From the NCBI RefSeq assembly GCF_002042965.1, contig NZ_MZNT01000010.1:62001-126000 (forward strand): a DNA stretch of 64,000 nt, given 5' to 3'. The DNA comes from Paenibacillus sp. 32352 (lineage in GTDB: Bacteria; Bacillota; Bacilli; Paenibacillales; NBRC-103111). A program made the position numbers and the translations under genes. Shown here piece after piece: positions 50,948-59,417 of this stretch. The notes beneath the pieces are model-generated. The model did not search any database. It saw only the letters and a list, made by a program, of their open reading frames with translations, and was not told the DNA's origin. The number at the start of each line of letters is the position of its first letter. The first letter of the stretch is position 1.

Positions 50948-51967
50948 ATGAGAACAAAAGAATGGCTTATTTTGCTTGCGGCGGGGGTATTGGCCTTTGC
51001 CGGGTTCATGTTCTTCGGCGAAAAAAAGAGCAACCAGCCTCTTAAGGTGTACGTCGTCTTCCAGGAGGACGAGGGGCGTATCCTGCTCGAGAAGTTTAAG
51101 AAGAAGACGGATCAGCCCTATGAGCTCATCCGCATGTCCAGCGGTGAGGCAAGCTATCGTCTCATTGCTATGGGGAAGACGGGAATCGACGTCGTCCTCG
51201 GAGGCCCTGCCGACCTGCATGAGCAGCTTAAGAACAAGAACAAATCCTTACGCTACCTCTCTCCAGCCATAGACAGCATTCCGTCCAAATATAAGGATAG
51301 CGACGGTTATTGGACAGGCATGTACATGGGTGCTCTTGCCATCGGCGTCAACCAGACGGTCTGGCAGCACGATCCCAAGCTTGCCTCCCTTCCTCTGCCG
51401 GAACAGTACGAAGATCTCCTTCGTCCGGAGCTCGAAGGCAAGATCCAAATTCCCGACCCGGAGACCTCCGGGACCGGCTATACGCTTCTCGCCTCGCTTG
51501 CTCAGCAGCGCGGTGAACCTGAAGCGATCGAGCTGATGCAGAAGCTGAAAAAACAAAGCAATTCCACCACCTTCGCCGGGATTACCAGCGCCCAGCGGCT
51601 TGCTGAAGGCGAGGTTGCGGCTGTCGTCAGCTTCCTGGGCGACCAGCTGCGGTTCAAAAACTCGGGATATGACATCCTCTCCTCCATCCCGCACCAGGCA
51701 GGCTGGGAGATCGGAGGCATCTCCATCCTGAAGGGCGGTAATAACCTTGCCGCCGCGAAGCAGCTGGTCGATTTCATGCTGTCCCGGGAGGTGCAGGCAG
51801 ACTATATGAATACGGCCTTCTCGTTCCCTGTAACGCCCGATATTCCTGCTAACCCTTTGCTCGCGTCTGTAAAGCTGGAAAACTTATACCCCTCCTACCG
51901 ATTCGATATAGCCGCCAATGTCCGTGAACGTCTGATCGGCCAATGGCGTGCGGCATTGCAGGAGTAG
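50948..51967 (+). CDS. Iron(III)-type ABC substrate-binding protein 2
   Basis: A 339-residue paralogue of the binding protein at 46.9 kb. It shares VYVVFQEDEGRILLEKFKKKT, DVVLGGPADLHEQLKNK, YWTGMYMGALAIGVN, PDPETSGTGYTLLASLAQQ, VVSFLGDQLRFKNSGYDI and WEIGGISILKGGNNLAAAKQLVDFML. An N-terminal helix (6-23) without lipobox Cys anchors it in the same way. It lies downstream of the operon terminator, with its own ribosome binding site (GAGGGGAG) and copies of an intergenic repeat on both sides, so it may be separately expressed. It probably serves the same permease with another ligand. Confidence 0.88.
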   Translation: MRTKEWLILLAAGVLAFAGFMFFGEKKSNQPLKVYVVFQEDEGRILLEKFKKKTDQPYELIRMSSGEASYRLIAMGKTGIDVVLGGPADLHEQLKNKNKSLRYLSPAIDSIPSKYKDSDGYWTGMYMGALAIGVNQTVWQHDPKLASLPLPEQYEDLLRPELEGKIQIPDPETSGTGYTLLASLAQQRGEPEAIELMQKLKKQSNSTTFAGITSAQRLAEGEVAAVVSFLGDQLRFKNSGYDILSSIPHQAGWEIGGISILKGGNNLAAAKQLVDFMLSREVQADYMNTAFSFPVTPDIPANPLLASVKLENLYPSYRFDIAANVRERLIGQWRAALQE

Positions 51968-51978
51968 CCAGAAAATAT

Positions 51979-52188
51979 CCCCACAAAGTGAGGCCTTGGC
52001 TTCGAAGCCGATTCAGGTACTTTGCGGGGAGCCCCGAAATTATAATCTATAATAATAAAAAAACACATAGTGTGGCCAGGCTACGGGGTACTGAAGCAAT
52101 TTTTCACAATTTCAGGTTTCTCAACAGACTGACCCCGCATAGCGGGGCTTTCTTCGAAGCTGATTCAGGTACTCTGTGCGGTACCCCG
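51979..52188. repeat. Cluster of intergenic repeats (copies 2 and 3, plus reversed module A)
   Basis: Copy 2 (51979-52065): CCCCACAAAGT (51979-51989) pairs with ACTTTGCGGGG (52019-52029) around GGCTTCGAAGCC, then AGCCCCGAAATTATAATC. Copy 3 (52133-52188): CCCCGCATAG, CTTCGAAGCTGATTCAGGTA and CTCTGTGCGG. Between them, on the minus strand, lies a copy of module A of the 24-kb repeat (CAGTCTGTTGAGAAA ... GTGAAAAATTGCTTC). No gene in this 237-base gap. Confidence 0.72.
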
Positions 52189-52204
52189 ATACTCTGGAGC
52201 GTAG

Positions 52205-52909
52205 TTACTCCAACAGACCGAGCTCCTCATACACTTTTCCCGAAACGACTCCATGCTGAATCAAATGGCGGTCTTTCTGAAACTTTTTCAGAGCGGCTGT
52301 CGTATCTGAACGAAACTTGCCATTGCAGGCTCCGTTAAAATATCCGGCGCTCTTCAAGCGCGACTGGATTAACTGCACATCTCCTCCGACATCGCCTTCC
52401 GCAAGCTCCCTCGGATTATGTCCCGGATCCCCTAACACATGTCCGTATATCGTAACCTTTGTTCCGAGAGGAATCAGATCGTACAATTCAATAACACTGC
52501 TGTTACCCATCCGGATACAGCCGTGACTCAAGTGCTGACCAATGGAATAGGGCTTGTTGGTGCCATGAATACCGTAATTGCCCCAGGGCACATTTAACCC
52601 GAGCCACCGCGGACCGAACGAAGGGCCCCAGTCCTTCCCTTTGTACACCACCTTGTATTCACCTACGGGTGTCGGTGTCGACGGATTTCCGACCGCAACC
52701 GGATAGGTCTTGATGACCATTCCATGCTTCCGTACAACGAGCCGGTGCTCCCGCGGAAAGACCTCAATCGAATAGACCCCCTCATCCGCTACAATAGGCA
52801 GCGACGGATCGGCATGAACGGACCGGAAACAGGCTCCATTGCTAAAGATCAAAATAAATATTGCAAGTACAATGGTCTTAGCCGAAATAGCAGGTAGGCA
52901 GCTCTTCAT
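52205..52909 (-). CDS. L,D-transpeptidase (YkuD) with C-terminal peptidoglycan-binding domain
   Basis: A 234-residue exported enzyme that makes 3-3 cross-links or attaches to peptidoglycan stems. Signal peptide/anchor at residues 8-34 ending near VHADP; YkuD domain about 45-155 with the catalytic motif YGIHGTNKPYSIGQHLSHGC and IRM (His, Ser, His, Gly, Cys); a PG_binding_1 domain follows (about 175-234, DVQLIQSRLKSAGYFNGACNGKF, TAALKKFQKDRHL). In spore formers such enzymes often act in the spore or stationary-phase wall. The ribosome binding site (CGGAGAT) is very close to the ATG. Monocistronic. Confidence 0.92.
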   Translation of the reverse strand: MKSCLPAISAKTIVLAIFILIFSNGACFRSVHADPSLPIVADEGVYSIEVFPREHRLVVRKHGMVIKTYPVAVGNPSTPTPVGEYKVVYKGKDWGPSFGPRWLGLNVPWGNYGIHGTNKPYSIGQHLSHGCIRMGNSSVIELYDLIPLGTKVTIYGHVLGDPGHNPRELAEGDVGGDVQLIQSRLKSAGYFNGACNGKFRSDTTAALKKFQKDRHLIQHGVVSGKVYEELGLLE

Positions 52910-53054
52910 ATCTCCGTTGTCACCACTTGTCCCATTTTCATTTTGTCAGTTTAAGTTTGCAACGGATACAATAATTTATTCTCTTTTCTCGGAATACCCA
53001 GGCATATAAAAAACTATTCAAGTGCTTTGCGAAGAGAACTATCAACAGGATTTA

Positions 53055-53091
53055 AAAAAAGAACGCAACTGTATCAGCGGCGTTCTTTTTT
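53055..53091 (-). terminator. Terminator of the heterodimeric exporter operon
   Basis: AAAAAAGAACGC and GCGTTCTTTTTT form a perfect stem; the A run gives the U-tract for the minus-strand transcript, 40 bases after the second exporter gene. Confidence 0.85.
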
Positions 53092-53130
53092 GATTAGAAA
53101 AACAGCAACCGTAAGGAGCAGCTCCATCCA

Positions 53131-55242
53131 TTATTTCGCAGCAGGCATCGGCTTCTGATCCTTATACTGCAGCTCGTATAAGCGGTAATAATAACCGCGC
53201 TGCGCCAGCAGCTGATAATGGTTGCCGATCTCGCGCACTTTGCCTTTGTGCATGACGACGATTTGGTCGGCATGCTGGATGGTGGACAAACGATGGGCGA
53301 CGATTAACGTAGTTCTGCCGGCAGAAATGTTATGCAGCGCGTCCTGCACGACGATTTCCGTCTCGGTATCGATGTTGGATGTCGCTTCATCAAGTATAAG
53401 AATTTCCGGGCGGAAAGCAATCGCGCGGGCGAAGGACAGCAGCTGCCTCTGACCCAGCGAGAGATTGACTCCGCGCTCTCCAAGGGGAGTCTTGTAGCCT
53501 TGCGGCAGCTCACGGATATATTCATCCATGTGCACCATTTGGGCAGCCTCCCTGATCTGCTCGTCCGTAATGTCCTTGTTGTTCAATCGGATATTCGAAG
53601 CGATGTCGCCGGTGAACAGGAAGACGTCCTGCTGCACGATACTGATGCTGCGGCGCAGCTCATCGAGCGGTATATCTCGAATATCGATCCCATCCAAACG
53701 GATGCTTCCTTTTTGAATGTCATAGAAACGGTTAATTAGCTGAATAATCGAGCTTTTGCCGGCACCTGTGGCACCGACGAAGGCGATCGTCTGACCGGGC
53801 TGAATGGTAAAGCTTACGTCCTTGAGAACCCAATCCTCCCCATTGTAGGCAAACCATACGTGATCGAACGTAATTTCGCCGCGGATTGGCTTCGGCAAGC
53901 TTTGGGTAACTGGCGCATCCACGATAGAAGGCTTCTCGTCCAGCATATCGAAGATTCTCTCCGCCCCTACCATCGCCGTCTGGATCTGATTATATTTCTC
54001 CGCAAGGCTCATGAGCGGCTGGAAAAACTGCCGTACATAATGCGTGAAGGCATAGACGATACCGAAGGTAATTCCGCCTTCAATAACACTTGCGCCACCG
54101 TACCATAGCAGAAGGGCAATCGCCACATTCCCCAGAAATCCGATAGCCGGCTGGAAAATCGAGTTGATGATCGTCCCCCGCATCCCGGCGCGGTAATACC
54201 CTGTATTATGATGATCGAACTGCTCCCATTGCCGCTCCTCGCGGGTAAATAACTGTGTGATGCGAATTCCGGATAAATTTTCGGCCAGGAACGAGTTCAG
54301 GCGCGACAAGATGACTCTAGCGGTTCGCTGCGCTTCCCGAATGACGGAACGGTACCAGAACGTCAGCACCGCCAGGAAAGGAATGACCGCAAACGACAGC
54401 AGAGCGAGCTTCATGCTCATCTGCATCATAATGACGATCGTTCCGAGCAAAAAGATGACATCCTTCACCAGGTTGACGACGACCTGAGAGTACAGCTGAT
54501 TCAAGGATTCCGTATCCTGAGTGACCCTGACGACAAGCCGTCCTACCGGATTCCGGTCAAAATAGGACATCGACATCCGGCTCAAATGATTGAACAGCTG
54601 CTGCCGGATATTAAAAATAATCGTCTGCCCTGTGTACTGAAGCAGATTGCTCTGCAGGTAATTCAGAATGGAGCCGGTAACTACCGTAAGAAGAAATAAT
54701 ATCCCTAGGGTTGTAAAACCGCTGTAGTCCTGCTTTTTAAATAGATCCAGAACCTTATCTTCAAGCGGGACCGCTTCATAAACCTGACCGCCTGCAACAA
54801 AACGCGCCGGGCTGCCCTCCTGCTCCAGCTTCACTTCCGTCTGCTGGGCCGGCAGCCATCCGGAGATCATATACTCACGGCCTTCCAAGCTTACGATCTG
54901 CTTCTTCTCCGCTCCATCCGGGATAACGGCCTTGGCAGCCGCATCCGGGTCCAGCCGGACATACACCCGGTTATCCCAAGCTGCCTGACCACCGCCCAGC
55001 GGTTCAAGCTTCTCGGCCTGGCTCTTCTCCACCGCAAGCATCGGCTTGTGCAAGCCGTTGATATGACCGTCGATGGCTATCTTCATTAAATAAGGTCTGG
55101 CCAAATCAGCAACCACGATCAGAAACGAGAGCGCAATGCACAGCAGAATCATTTTCCAATAAGGCAGAGCATAGGACATCAGCCGGGTCAGCAGCTGGCT
55201 GTCTTTGAAGTTTTTGACGTCTTTCTCCTTATGAATATTCAT
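53131..55242 (-). CDS. ABC exporter subunit with consensus nucleotide site (BmrD/YheH-like)
   Basis: A 703-residue fused membrane/ATPase half-transporter. Between helices 1 and 2 (about 60-165) lies a polar extracellular insert of about 100 residues, the hallmark of BmrD-type subunits. The ATPase domain has Walker A GATGAGKSS, Q-loop VQQDVFLFTGD, signature LSLGQRQL (a variant of LSGGQ), Walker B ILILDEATSNIDT with the catalytic Glu, and the H-loop HRLST. Its stop-proximal partner gene overlaps it by 4 bases, giving translational coupling. Together they form a heterodimeric multidrug exporter like Bacillus BmrCD. Drug range unknown. Confidence 0.92.
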   Translation of the reverse strand: MNIHKEKDVKNFKDSQLLTRLMSYALPYWKMILLCIALSFLIVVADLARPYLMKIAIDGHINGLHKPMLAVEKSQAEKLEPLGGGQAAWDNRVYVRLDPDAAAKAVIPDGAEKKQIVSLEGREYMISGWLPAQQTEVKLEQEGSPARFVAGGQVYEAVPLEDKVLDLFKKQDYSGFTTLGILFLLTVVTGSILNYLQSNLLQYTGQTIIFNIRQQLFNHLSRMSMSYFDRNPVGRLVVRVTQDTESLNQLYSQVVVNLVKDVIFLLGTIVIMMQMSMKLALLSFAVIPFLAVLTFWYRSVIREAQRTARVILSRLNSFLAENLSGIRITQLFTREERQWEQFDHHNTGYYRAGMRGTIINSIFQPAIGFLGNVAIALLLWYGGASVIEGGITFGIVYAFTHYVRQFFQPLMSLAEKYNQIQTAMVGAERIFDMLDEKPSIVDAPVTQSLPKPIRGEITFDHVWFAYNGEDWVLKDVSFTIQPGQTIAFVGATGAGKSSIIQLINRFYDIQKGSIRLDGIDIRDIPLDELRRSISIVQQDVFLFTGDIASNIRLNNKDITDEQIREAAQMVHMDEYIRELPQGYKTPLGERGVNLSLGQRQLLSFARAIAFRPEILILDEATSNIDTETEIVVQDALHNISAGRTTLIVAHRLSTIQHADQIVVMHKGKVREIGNHYQLLAQRGYYYRLYELQYKDQKPMPAAK

Positions 55243-57050
55243 GCCCCTGCCCCCCTCTGGTAAAGACCGCTGCCATGAATCCCTTCATTCTCCTGTCCCT
55301 CTTGCCGTTCGGCTTCTTGATCCAGAAGCTGTTTATGATACATATCCGCATAAATGCCGTTAATGCGAAGCAGCTTCTCATGGGTTCCGGACTCTACGAT
55401 TTCACCTTCGTCCATCACAACGATCTGATCCGCTGCCTGTACGGAAGAAATCCGGTGGCCGATAATGATCGTCGTCCGCTTGTTCATCACGGACTTCAGC
55501 CCCTCAAGGATGAGATCCTCCGTGATCGTATCCACCGCAGACAAGCTATCATCGAATATAAGGATAGAAGGCTTTTTGATAATTGCCCGGGCAATGCTCA
55601 CACGCTGCCGCTGGCCCCCTGACAGGGAGATCCCGCGTTCGCCAAGTGCCGTATCGAACTGCTCCGGGAATTCCACGATATTATCGTATACCTGCGCCAC
55701 CTTGGACGCTTCGATGACCTGCTCATCCGTATACGGCTTCGGGTCGAACCCGATATTGTCGCGAATCGTGGATGAGAACAAGAATTGATCCTGCGGAACG
55801 ATGCCGATTTGGCTGCGGAGCGTTTGCAGCGGAATTTCATGGATATCATTCCCGTCAATAAACACCGTTCCTTTGGGCGGGTTGTACAGCCGGACCAATA
55901 GGTGGACGAGCGTGCTTTTACCGCTGCCGACTCGTCCGACGATCGCAAGGCTGCTTCCCTTCTTCACCTTCAAGGATATATTCTTGAGCGTAGGCTGCCC
56001 CGCCTCCGGGTATGAAAACGTGAGATTACGGATCTCGATGTCTCCGTCGATGTCCTTAATTCCCTGATTAGCCGACATATCGTCGACGACTTCCGGCTGC
56101 GTATTAAATATTTCAAGCAGACGCAGCTCTGATGCTTTCCCGCGCTGCATCAAGTTGACGACCTTGCCCAGATTTTCAATCGGCCCCATCAAAAGCGATA
56201 AGTACGTATTGAAAGCGACGAATTCCCCTAGCGTAATGATGTTTTTAAGCACCATAACACCGCCCAGCACGACCGATACGAGAAAGCTGAAGCCTACAAT
56301 GCCCGAGCTTAGCGCCCCGAACAGCGAGTTGGATTTGACAAACCGGCGGTTCATATCTACCGCATGCTGATTATCCTGCGTGAACAGCTTGCTTTCTTCC
56401 CGCTCCTGTACAAACGCTTTCACAACTCGAATACCCGCTGTGAATTCCTGTACCCGGCTCGTTAAATCCGATATGGCTCTCTGCATGTCCACCGATTGCT
56501 GCTGGATCCGCTTGTTAAACTTATAAGCCAGCAGACTTAACAACGGCAGCGGCAGCATGGTAAGCAGTGTCAGCAGCGGATTAACGGACGTGACCATGGC
56601 AATGATCGAGATTAGAATCAGCATCATGGATTCCATAATGTTGAAGTAGCCCTGCATCGTAACCTCTCGAACCACCCCCACGTCGCTGATCGCATGCGAC
56701 ATTAGGTCTCCGATTCTCTGGTTGTTGAAATATTGAGCAGATAGCTTCTCCCAATGCTTGAATAGCTCCCCTCTCACCCGCATTTCCAGCATACGGGACA
56801 AACGAAACAAGTAAATCCGGCTTGTCGAACGAAAGAAAGCGATTCCCAGACCGACGGCAATCATCCACAAAGCGAACTTGATCGCCTCACTGTAGCTTAA
56901 TGTCGAACTTTGCAGCTTGTCGGTAAATTGCCCCAGCAGTTGAGGTATCAGCAGCTGCAGCAAGCTCGATATGGACAATAATGCAAACCCCATTAGGTAA
57001 GGCCATCGGTTCCTCTTCACATGATCCCAAAAAATATTACGCCTCTCCAT
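55239..57050 (-). CDS. ABC exporter subunit with degenerate nucleotide site (BmrC/YheI-like)
   Basis: A 603-residue fused membrane/ATPase half-transporter with six helices (residues 15-310) and an ATPase domain with Walker A GRVGSGKST, Q-loop VPQDQFLFSST, signature LSGGQRQR and H-loop HRISS. The residue after the Walker B Asp is Asp, not Glu (ILIFDDSLSAVDT), so this subunit contributes the non-hydrolysing site, as in BmrC. The longest frame adds nine codons, but GGGGGG lies 7 bases before the ATG at 57050. It is first in the two-gene operon. No bmrB-like leader peptide was recognised upstream. Confidence 0.92.
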   Translation of the reverse strand: MERRNIFWDHVKRNRWPYLMGFALLSISSLLQLLIPQLLGQFTDKLQSSTLSYSEAIKFALWMIAVGLGIAFFRSTSRIYLFRLSRMLEMRVRGELFKHWEKLSAQYFNNQRIGDLMSHAISDVGVVREVTMQGYFNIMESMMLILISIIAMVTSVNPLLTLLTMLPLPLLSLLAYKFNKRIQQQSVDMQRAISDLTSRVQEFTAGIRVVKAFVQEREESKLFTQDNQHAVDMNRRFVKSNSLFGALSSGIVGFSFLVSVVLGGVMVLKNIITLGEFVAFNTYLSLLMGPIENLGKVVNLMQRGKASELRLLEIFNTQPEVVDDMSANQGIKDIDGDIEIRNLTFSYPEAGQPTLKNISLKVKKGSSLAIVGRVGSGKSTLVHLLVRLYNPPKGTVFIDGNDIHEIPLQTLRSQIGIVPQDQFLFSSTIRDNIGFDPKPYTDEQVIEASKVAQVYDNIVEFPEQFDTALGERGISLSGGQRQRVSIARAIIKKPSILIFDDSLSAVDTITEDLILEGLKSVMNKRTTIIIGHRISSVQAADQIVVMDEGEIVESGTHEKLLRINGIYADMYHKQLLDQEAERQEGQENEGIHGSGLYQRGAGA

Positions 57051-57183
57051 CCGTTTTCCCCCCGCGGTATCCCCCATTATGCCTATCTCTTGTAGTCAAA
57101 ATCGAGCCTTATTCCTAAGCTAATGTTAAGATTACCGCGATTGCTCACAAGTTACCATGGATTTACTTGCTTCAAAGTATGGA

Positions 57184-57510
57184 CTATTTTACTTTTTCAA
57201 AATGCCAAATATGGACCTTCTCAATACCTCCCTTAACCCACTCCCCGAGCCGGGACCAGTTGGTACTGTCAAAAGGATTGCGATCGGAGGCTGTCGCTTC
57301 CCGCTCTTCTGCCTGCCCTTGTCTGACCTGCTTCAGCAGCTGGTACTGCTCCTTCGACATGTCGTTCCATAATTCGACGAACAAGCCCGGTTGATCGCTC
57401 CCTTCAAAGAACTCCACATTTTCGTAAAGTGCCCGAACTTCCGTCACCCACTCTGAATAATTTGACCTGTAAGCGGGTAAGATTTGATATTCCACAAATA
57501 CTTTAGACAT
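57184..57510 (-). CDS. Small hypothetical protein, possible dimeric alpha/beta-barrel fold
   Basis: A 108-residue soluble protein of unknown function. The order VFVEYQILPAYRSNYSEWVTEV (strand, helix), NVEFFEGSDQPGLFVELWN (strand pair), then a helix MSKEQYQLLKQVRQG and a tail VHIWHFEKV resembles small ferredoxin-like/ABM proteins, but no catalytic residues are evident. GAGGTG lies 6 bases before the ATG at 57510; the frame is open 10 codons further. It is 134 bases upstream of the exporter operon on the same strand and could be co-transcribed. Confidence 0.7.
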   Translation of the reverse strand: MSKVFVEYQILPAYRSNYSEWVTEVRALYENVEFFEGSDQPGLFVELWNDMSKEQYQLLKQVRQGQAEEREATASDRNPFDSTNWSRLGEWVKGGIEKVHIWHFEKVK

Positions 57511-57655
57511 TTTTTCACCTCGTTGCTTTATTTTGACCAATAAAATGATACACTAATAATATGCCTGCGCGCCCGTGCAGCTCAAGTTTAATAACAAAAC
57601 GGGTGAAGCGGCCCTAATAGTAACGGGCATCCAACAAGAAGCCCAAGCCTATAAG

Positions 57656-57816
57656 AATCTGGATTTCTTCGAAAAGCTCAGTGTATGCTTACGATGCTTA
57701 CGATGCTTACGATGCAAGCTTTCCTTCGGAAAGCTCAGGTCATTGCTTACGATGCAGGCTTTCTAACAGAAAGCCCAGGTCATTGCTTACGATGCAGGCT
57801 TTCCTTCGGAAAGCCC
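57656..57816 (+). repeat. Tandem hairpin repeat array, 40-bp period
   Basis: Units of 40 bases (57736-57775, 57776-57815, with degenerate units before them) share CAGGTCATTGCTTACGATGC plus a short hairpin. The hairpin arms vary but stay paired: AGCTTTCC/GGAAAGCT, GGCTTTC/GAAAGCC and GGCTTTCC/GGAAAGCC. A 9-base subrepeat, GCTTACGAT, occurs three times in a row in the oldest part. The array ends 19 bases before the start of the YfhP-like gene and overlaps its probable mRNA leader. No other gene is seen in 57511-57835. Confidence 0.8.
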
Positions 57817-57835
57817 TTAGGAGGAGACAAACATC

Positions 57836-58816
57836 ATGGACAGCGGAACACACCTAGTGATAGGATTCGGACTAGCCGGATTGGCTTACGTCGACCCTAT
57901 CGTTGCAGCGGACCCTACCGTTTCCACTGCCGTACTAATTGGAACCGTACTTGGATCCCAAGCGCCGGATGCAGATACGCTGCTTCGTCTCAAAGGCAAT
58001 GCCGTTTATATCAAAAATCACCGCGGGCGTTCTCACTCGCTCCCCGCGCTGCTGATTTGGACGGCGCTCATAACCTTGGGGCTTATGCTCGGATTCAGGG
58101 ATCTGCCTGTATGGCACGTCGCTATGTGGGTATTCATCGCCGTAGCTTTCCACGTATTCACCGACTTGTTCAATACGTACGGCACCCAGGCCATAAGGCC
58201 CTTCTCGGAAAAATGGATTTCATGGAACATCATTCATATTTTTGATCCGGTTATTTTCATTTCCCACCTTATCGCCATCTTCATGTGGTCGGTCCATTTG
58301 GCCCGTCCGGAAGTGATTTTTCCAATTTTATACGCTGCTTTGGCTGTGTATTATATTTGGCGATCGTGGTATCATCATTACTTGGAGTCTCACTTGTATG
58401 AGAAGGATTCCCGTTACGAGAAAGGGGACCGCTATTACCTGATCCCGACCTTTCATTTGTACGTATGGCAAATCGTCAAGAAAAAAGTTAACGGTCACTT
58501 CGTTCTGGGAGAATACAAGCATAATCAGATTAAATGGATAGACACGACATCATGCGCGGCGCATCCCGCCGTCGAAGCTTCCAAAAAGCATAAGGATATC
58601 GCATCCTTCCTGTACTTTTCCTCCTTCGCTTGTGCAGAATTGAGGCATCACGACTGGGGATATGAAGTGAGATGGATCGACGTGAGATACCGGCACCGGA
58701 GACAATATCCTTTCGTCGCCGTAGTCACCATGGACAAGGAATTTCAATTTCTCGATTCCTATGTGGGCTGGCTGAGCGATTCCAGACTGGAGAAAAAATT
58801 GCGGGTCAATACGTAA
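57836..58816 (+). CDS. YfhP-like membrane-bound metal-dependent hydrolase (DUF457/YdjM type)
   Basis: A 326-residue protein. The N-terminal half has about four helices and the YdjM/DUF457 metal motif set: SGTHLVIGFGLAG (His), SQAPDADTLLR (Asp), NHRGRSHSLPALL (His) and AFHVFTDLFNTYGTQA (His, Asp). The C-terminal 150 residues are cytosolic and conserved in YfhP of Bacillus, described as a regulator of the neighbouring yfhQRST genes. GGAGGAG lies 9 bases before the ATG, directly after the 40-bp repeat array. Catalytic activity is inferred from motifs only. Confidence 0.88.
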   Translation: MDSGTHLVIGFGLAGLAYVDPIVAADPTVSTAVLIGTVLGSQAPDADTLLRLKGNAVYIKNHRGRSHSLPALLIWTALITLGLMLGFRDLPVWHVAMWVFIAVAFHVFTDLFNTYGTQAIRPFSEKWISWNIIHIFDPVIFISHLIAIFMWSVHLARPEVIFPILYAALAVYYIWRSWYHHYLESHLYEKDSRYEKGDRYYLIPTFHLYVWQIVKKKVNGHFVLGEYKHNQIKWIDTTSCAAHPAVEASKKHKDIASFLYFSSFACAELRHHDWGYEVRWIDVRYRHRRQYPFVAVVTMDKEFQFLDSYVGWLSDSRLEKKLRVNT

Positions 58817-58882
58817 GCGGCACAAGAAAGAAGCTGGGGCGTACTTGCTTCTCTCGACCTGCCAGATTCGTTAACGTTCGAC

Positions 58883-58909
58883 AGGGCTGCTGCGACAGCC
58901 CTTTTTCTT
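58883..58909 (+). terminator. Terminator of the YfhP-like gene
   Basis: AGGGCTG and CAGCCCT with a 6-base loop, followed by TTTTC and more T-rich sequence. Confidence 0.85.
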
Positions 58910-58974
58910 TTCTCCCACTAAGCTTAGTCAGGCTGCATTCGGCAATTGTTCCACAAGCAACAAAATTCATCGAC

Positions 58975-59004
58975 AAAAAAGCCCAAGGATTTCTCCTTGA
59001 GCTT
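58975..59004 (-). terminator. Terminator of the spore protein gene
   Basis: On the minus strand GCTCAAGG and CCTTGGGC pair (one G-U) around a 6-base loop, followed by TTTTTT. Confidence 0.85.
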
Positions 59005-59042
59005 CTATGATGATACGTTGTTTCGAAGCAAACCATTCTCGA

Positions 59043-59267
59043 TTAACGGAATTGACCTGCCAGCGATTGCTCGGCGATTTGTACCAGACGACGAGTGATG
59101 TGACCACCGATCGCGCCTGTGTCACGAGTTGCCATGTAACCATAGTACCCGTCTTGTGGGATTTGAATACCCAACTCTTGCGCTACTTCGAACTTCAGTT
59201 GGTCTAAAGCTTGGTTCGCTTGAGGTACGACTAGTTGGTTGCTGCTGCGGGATTGTCCTTGTGCCAT
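59043..59267 (-). CDS. Alpha/beta-type small acid-soluble spore protein
   Basis: A 74-residue SASP that coats and protects DNA in the dormant spore. The two family blocks are present: LDQLKFEVAQELGIQIPQDGYYG, with the GPR protease cleavage context FEVAQELGI, and GAIGGHITRRLVQIAEQSLAG. The longest frame adds seven codons, but the ATG at 59267 gives the standard N-terminus MAQGQSRSSNQL and follows GAAAGGAG. A sigma-G-type promoter lies upstream and a terminator downstream, so it is a monocistronic forespore gene. This is direct evidence that the organism sporulates. Confidence 0.96.
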   Translation of the reverse strand: MAQGQSRSSNQLVVPQANQALDQLKFEVAQELGIQIPQDGYYGYMATRDTGAIGGHITRRLVQIAEQSLAGQFR

Positions 59268-59328
59268 GATGATCAGCACTCCTTTCAATCTGAATGATAT
59301 CTTTGATGTATTTGCAAGCTTGCAAAGT

Positions 59329-59358
59329 TATTATGTGACGTACACCAAAAACTATTCA
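59329..59358 (-). promoter_or_regulatory. Sigma-G-type forespore promoter
   Basis: On the minus strand TGAATA (plus 59353-59358) and CATAATA (plus 59329-59335) are 17 bases apart, against the sigma-G consensus TGAATA-N17/18-CATACTA: one mismatch in 13. It sits 62 bases before the SASP start. Confidence 0.85.
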
Positions 59359-59417
59359 CTCATTTTGAAAAATGTTTTTGATTTTCAAATACTCTTGAGA
59401 AAGGCGGTGCTTTCCGC

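Noticed and set aside
57051..57183. bmrB-like stalling leader peptide ahead of the exporter operon
   Set aside because: No short frame with a ribosome binding site followed by an antiterminator/terminator pair could be found.
57656..57816. Short CRISPR array
   Set aside because: The regular 40-base period comes from the whole unit repeating. There are no unique spacers, and no cas genes are nearby.
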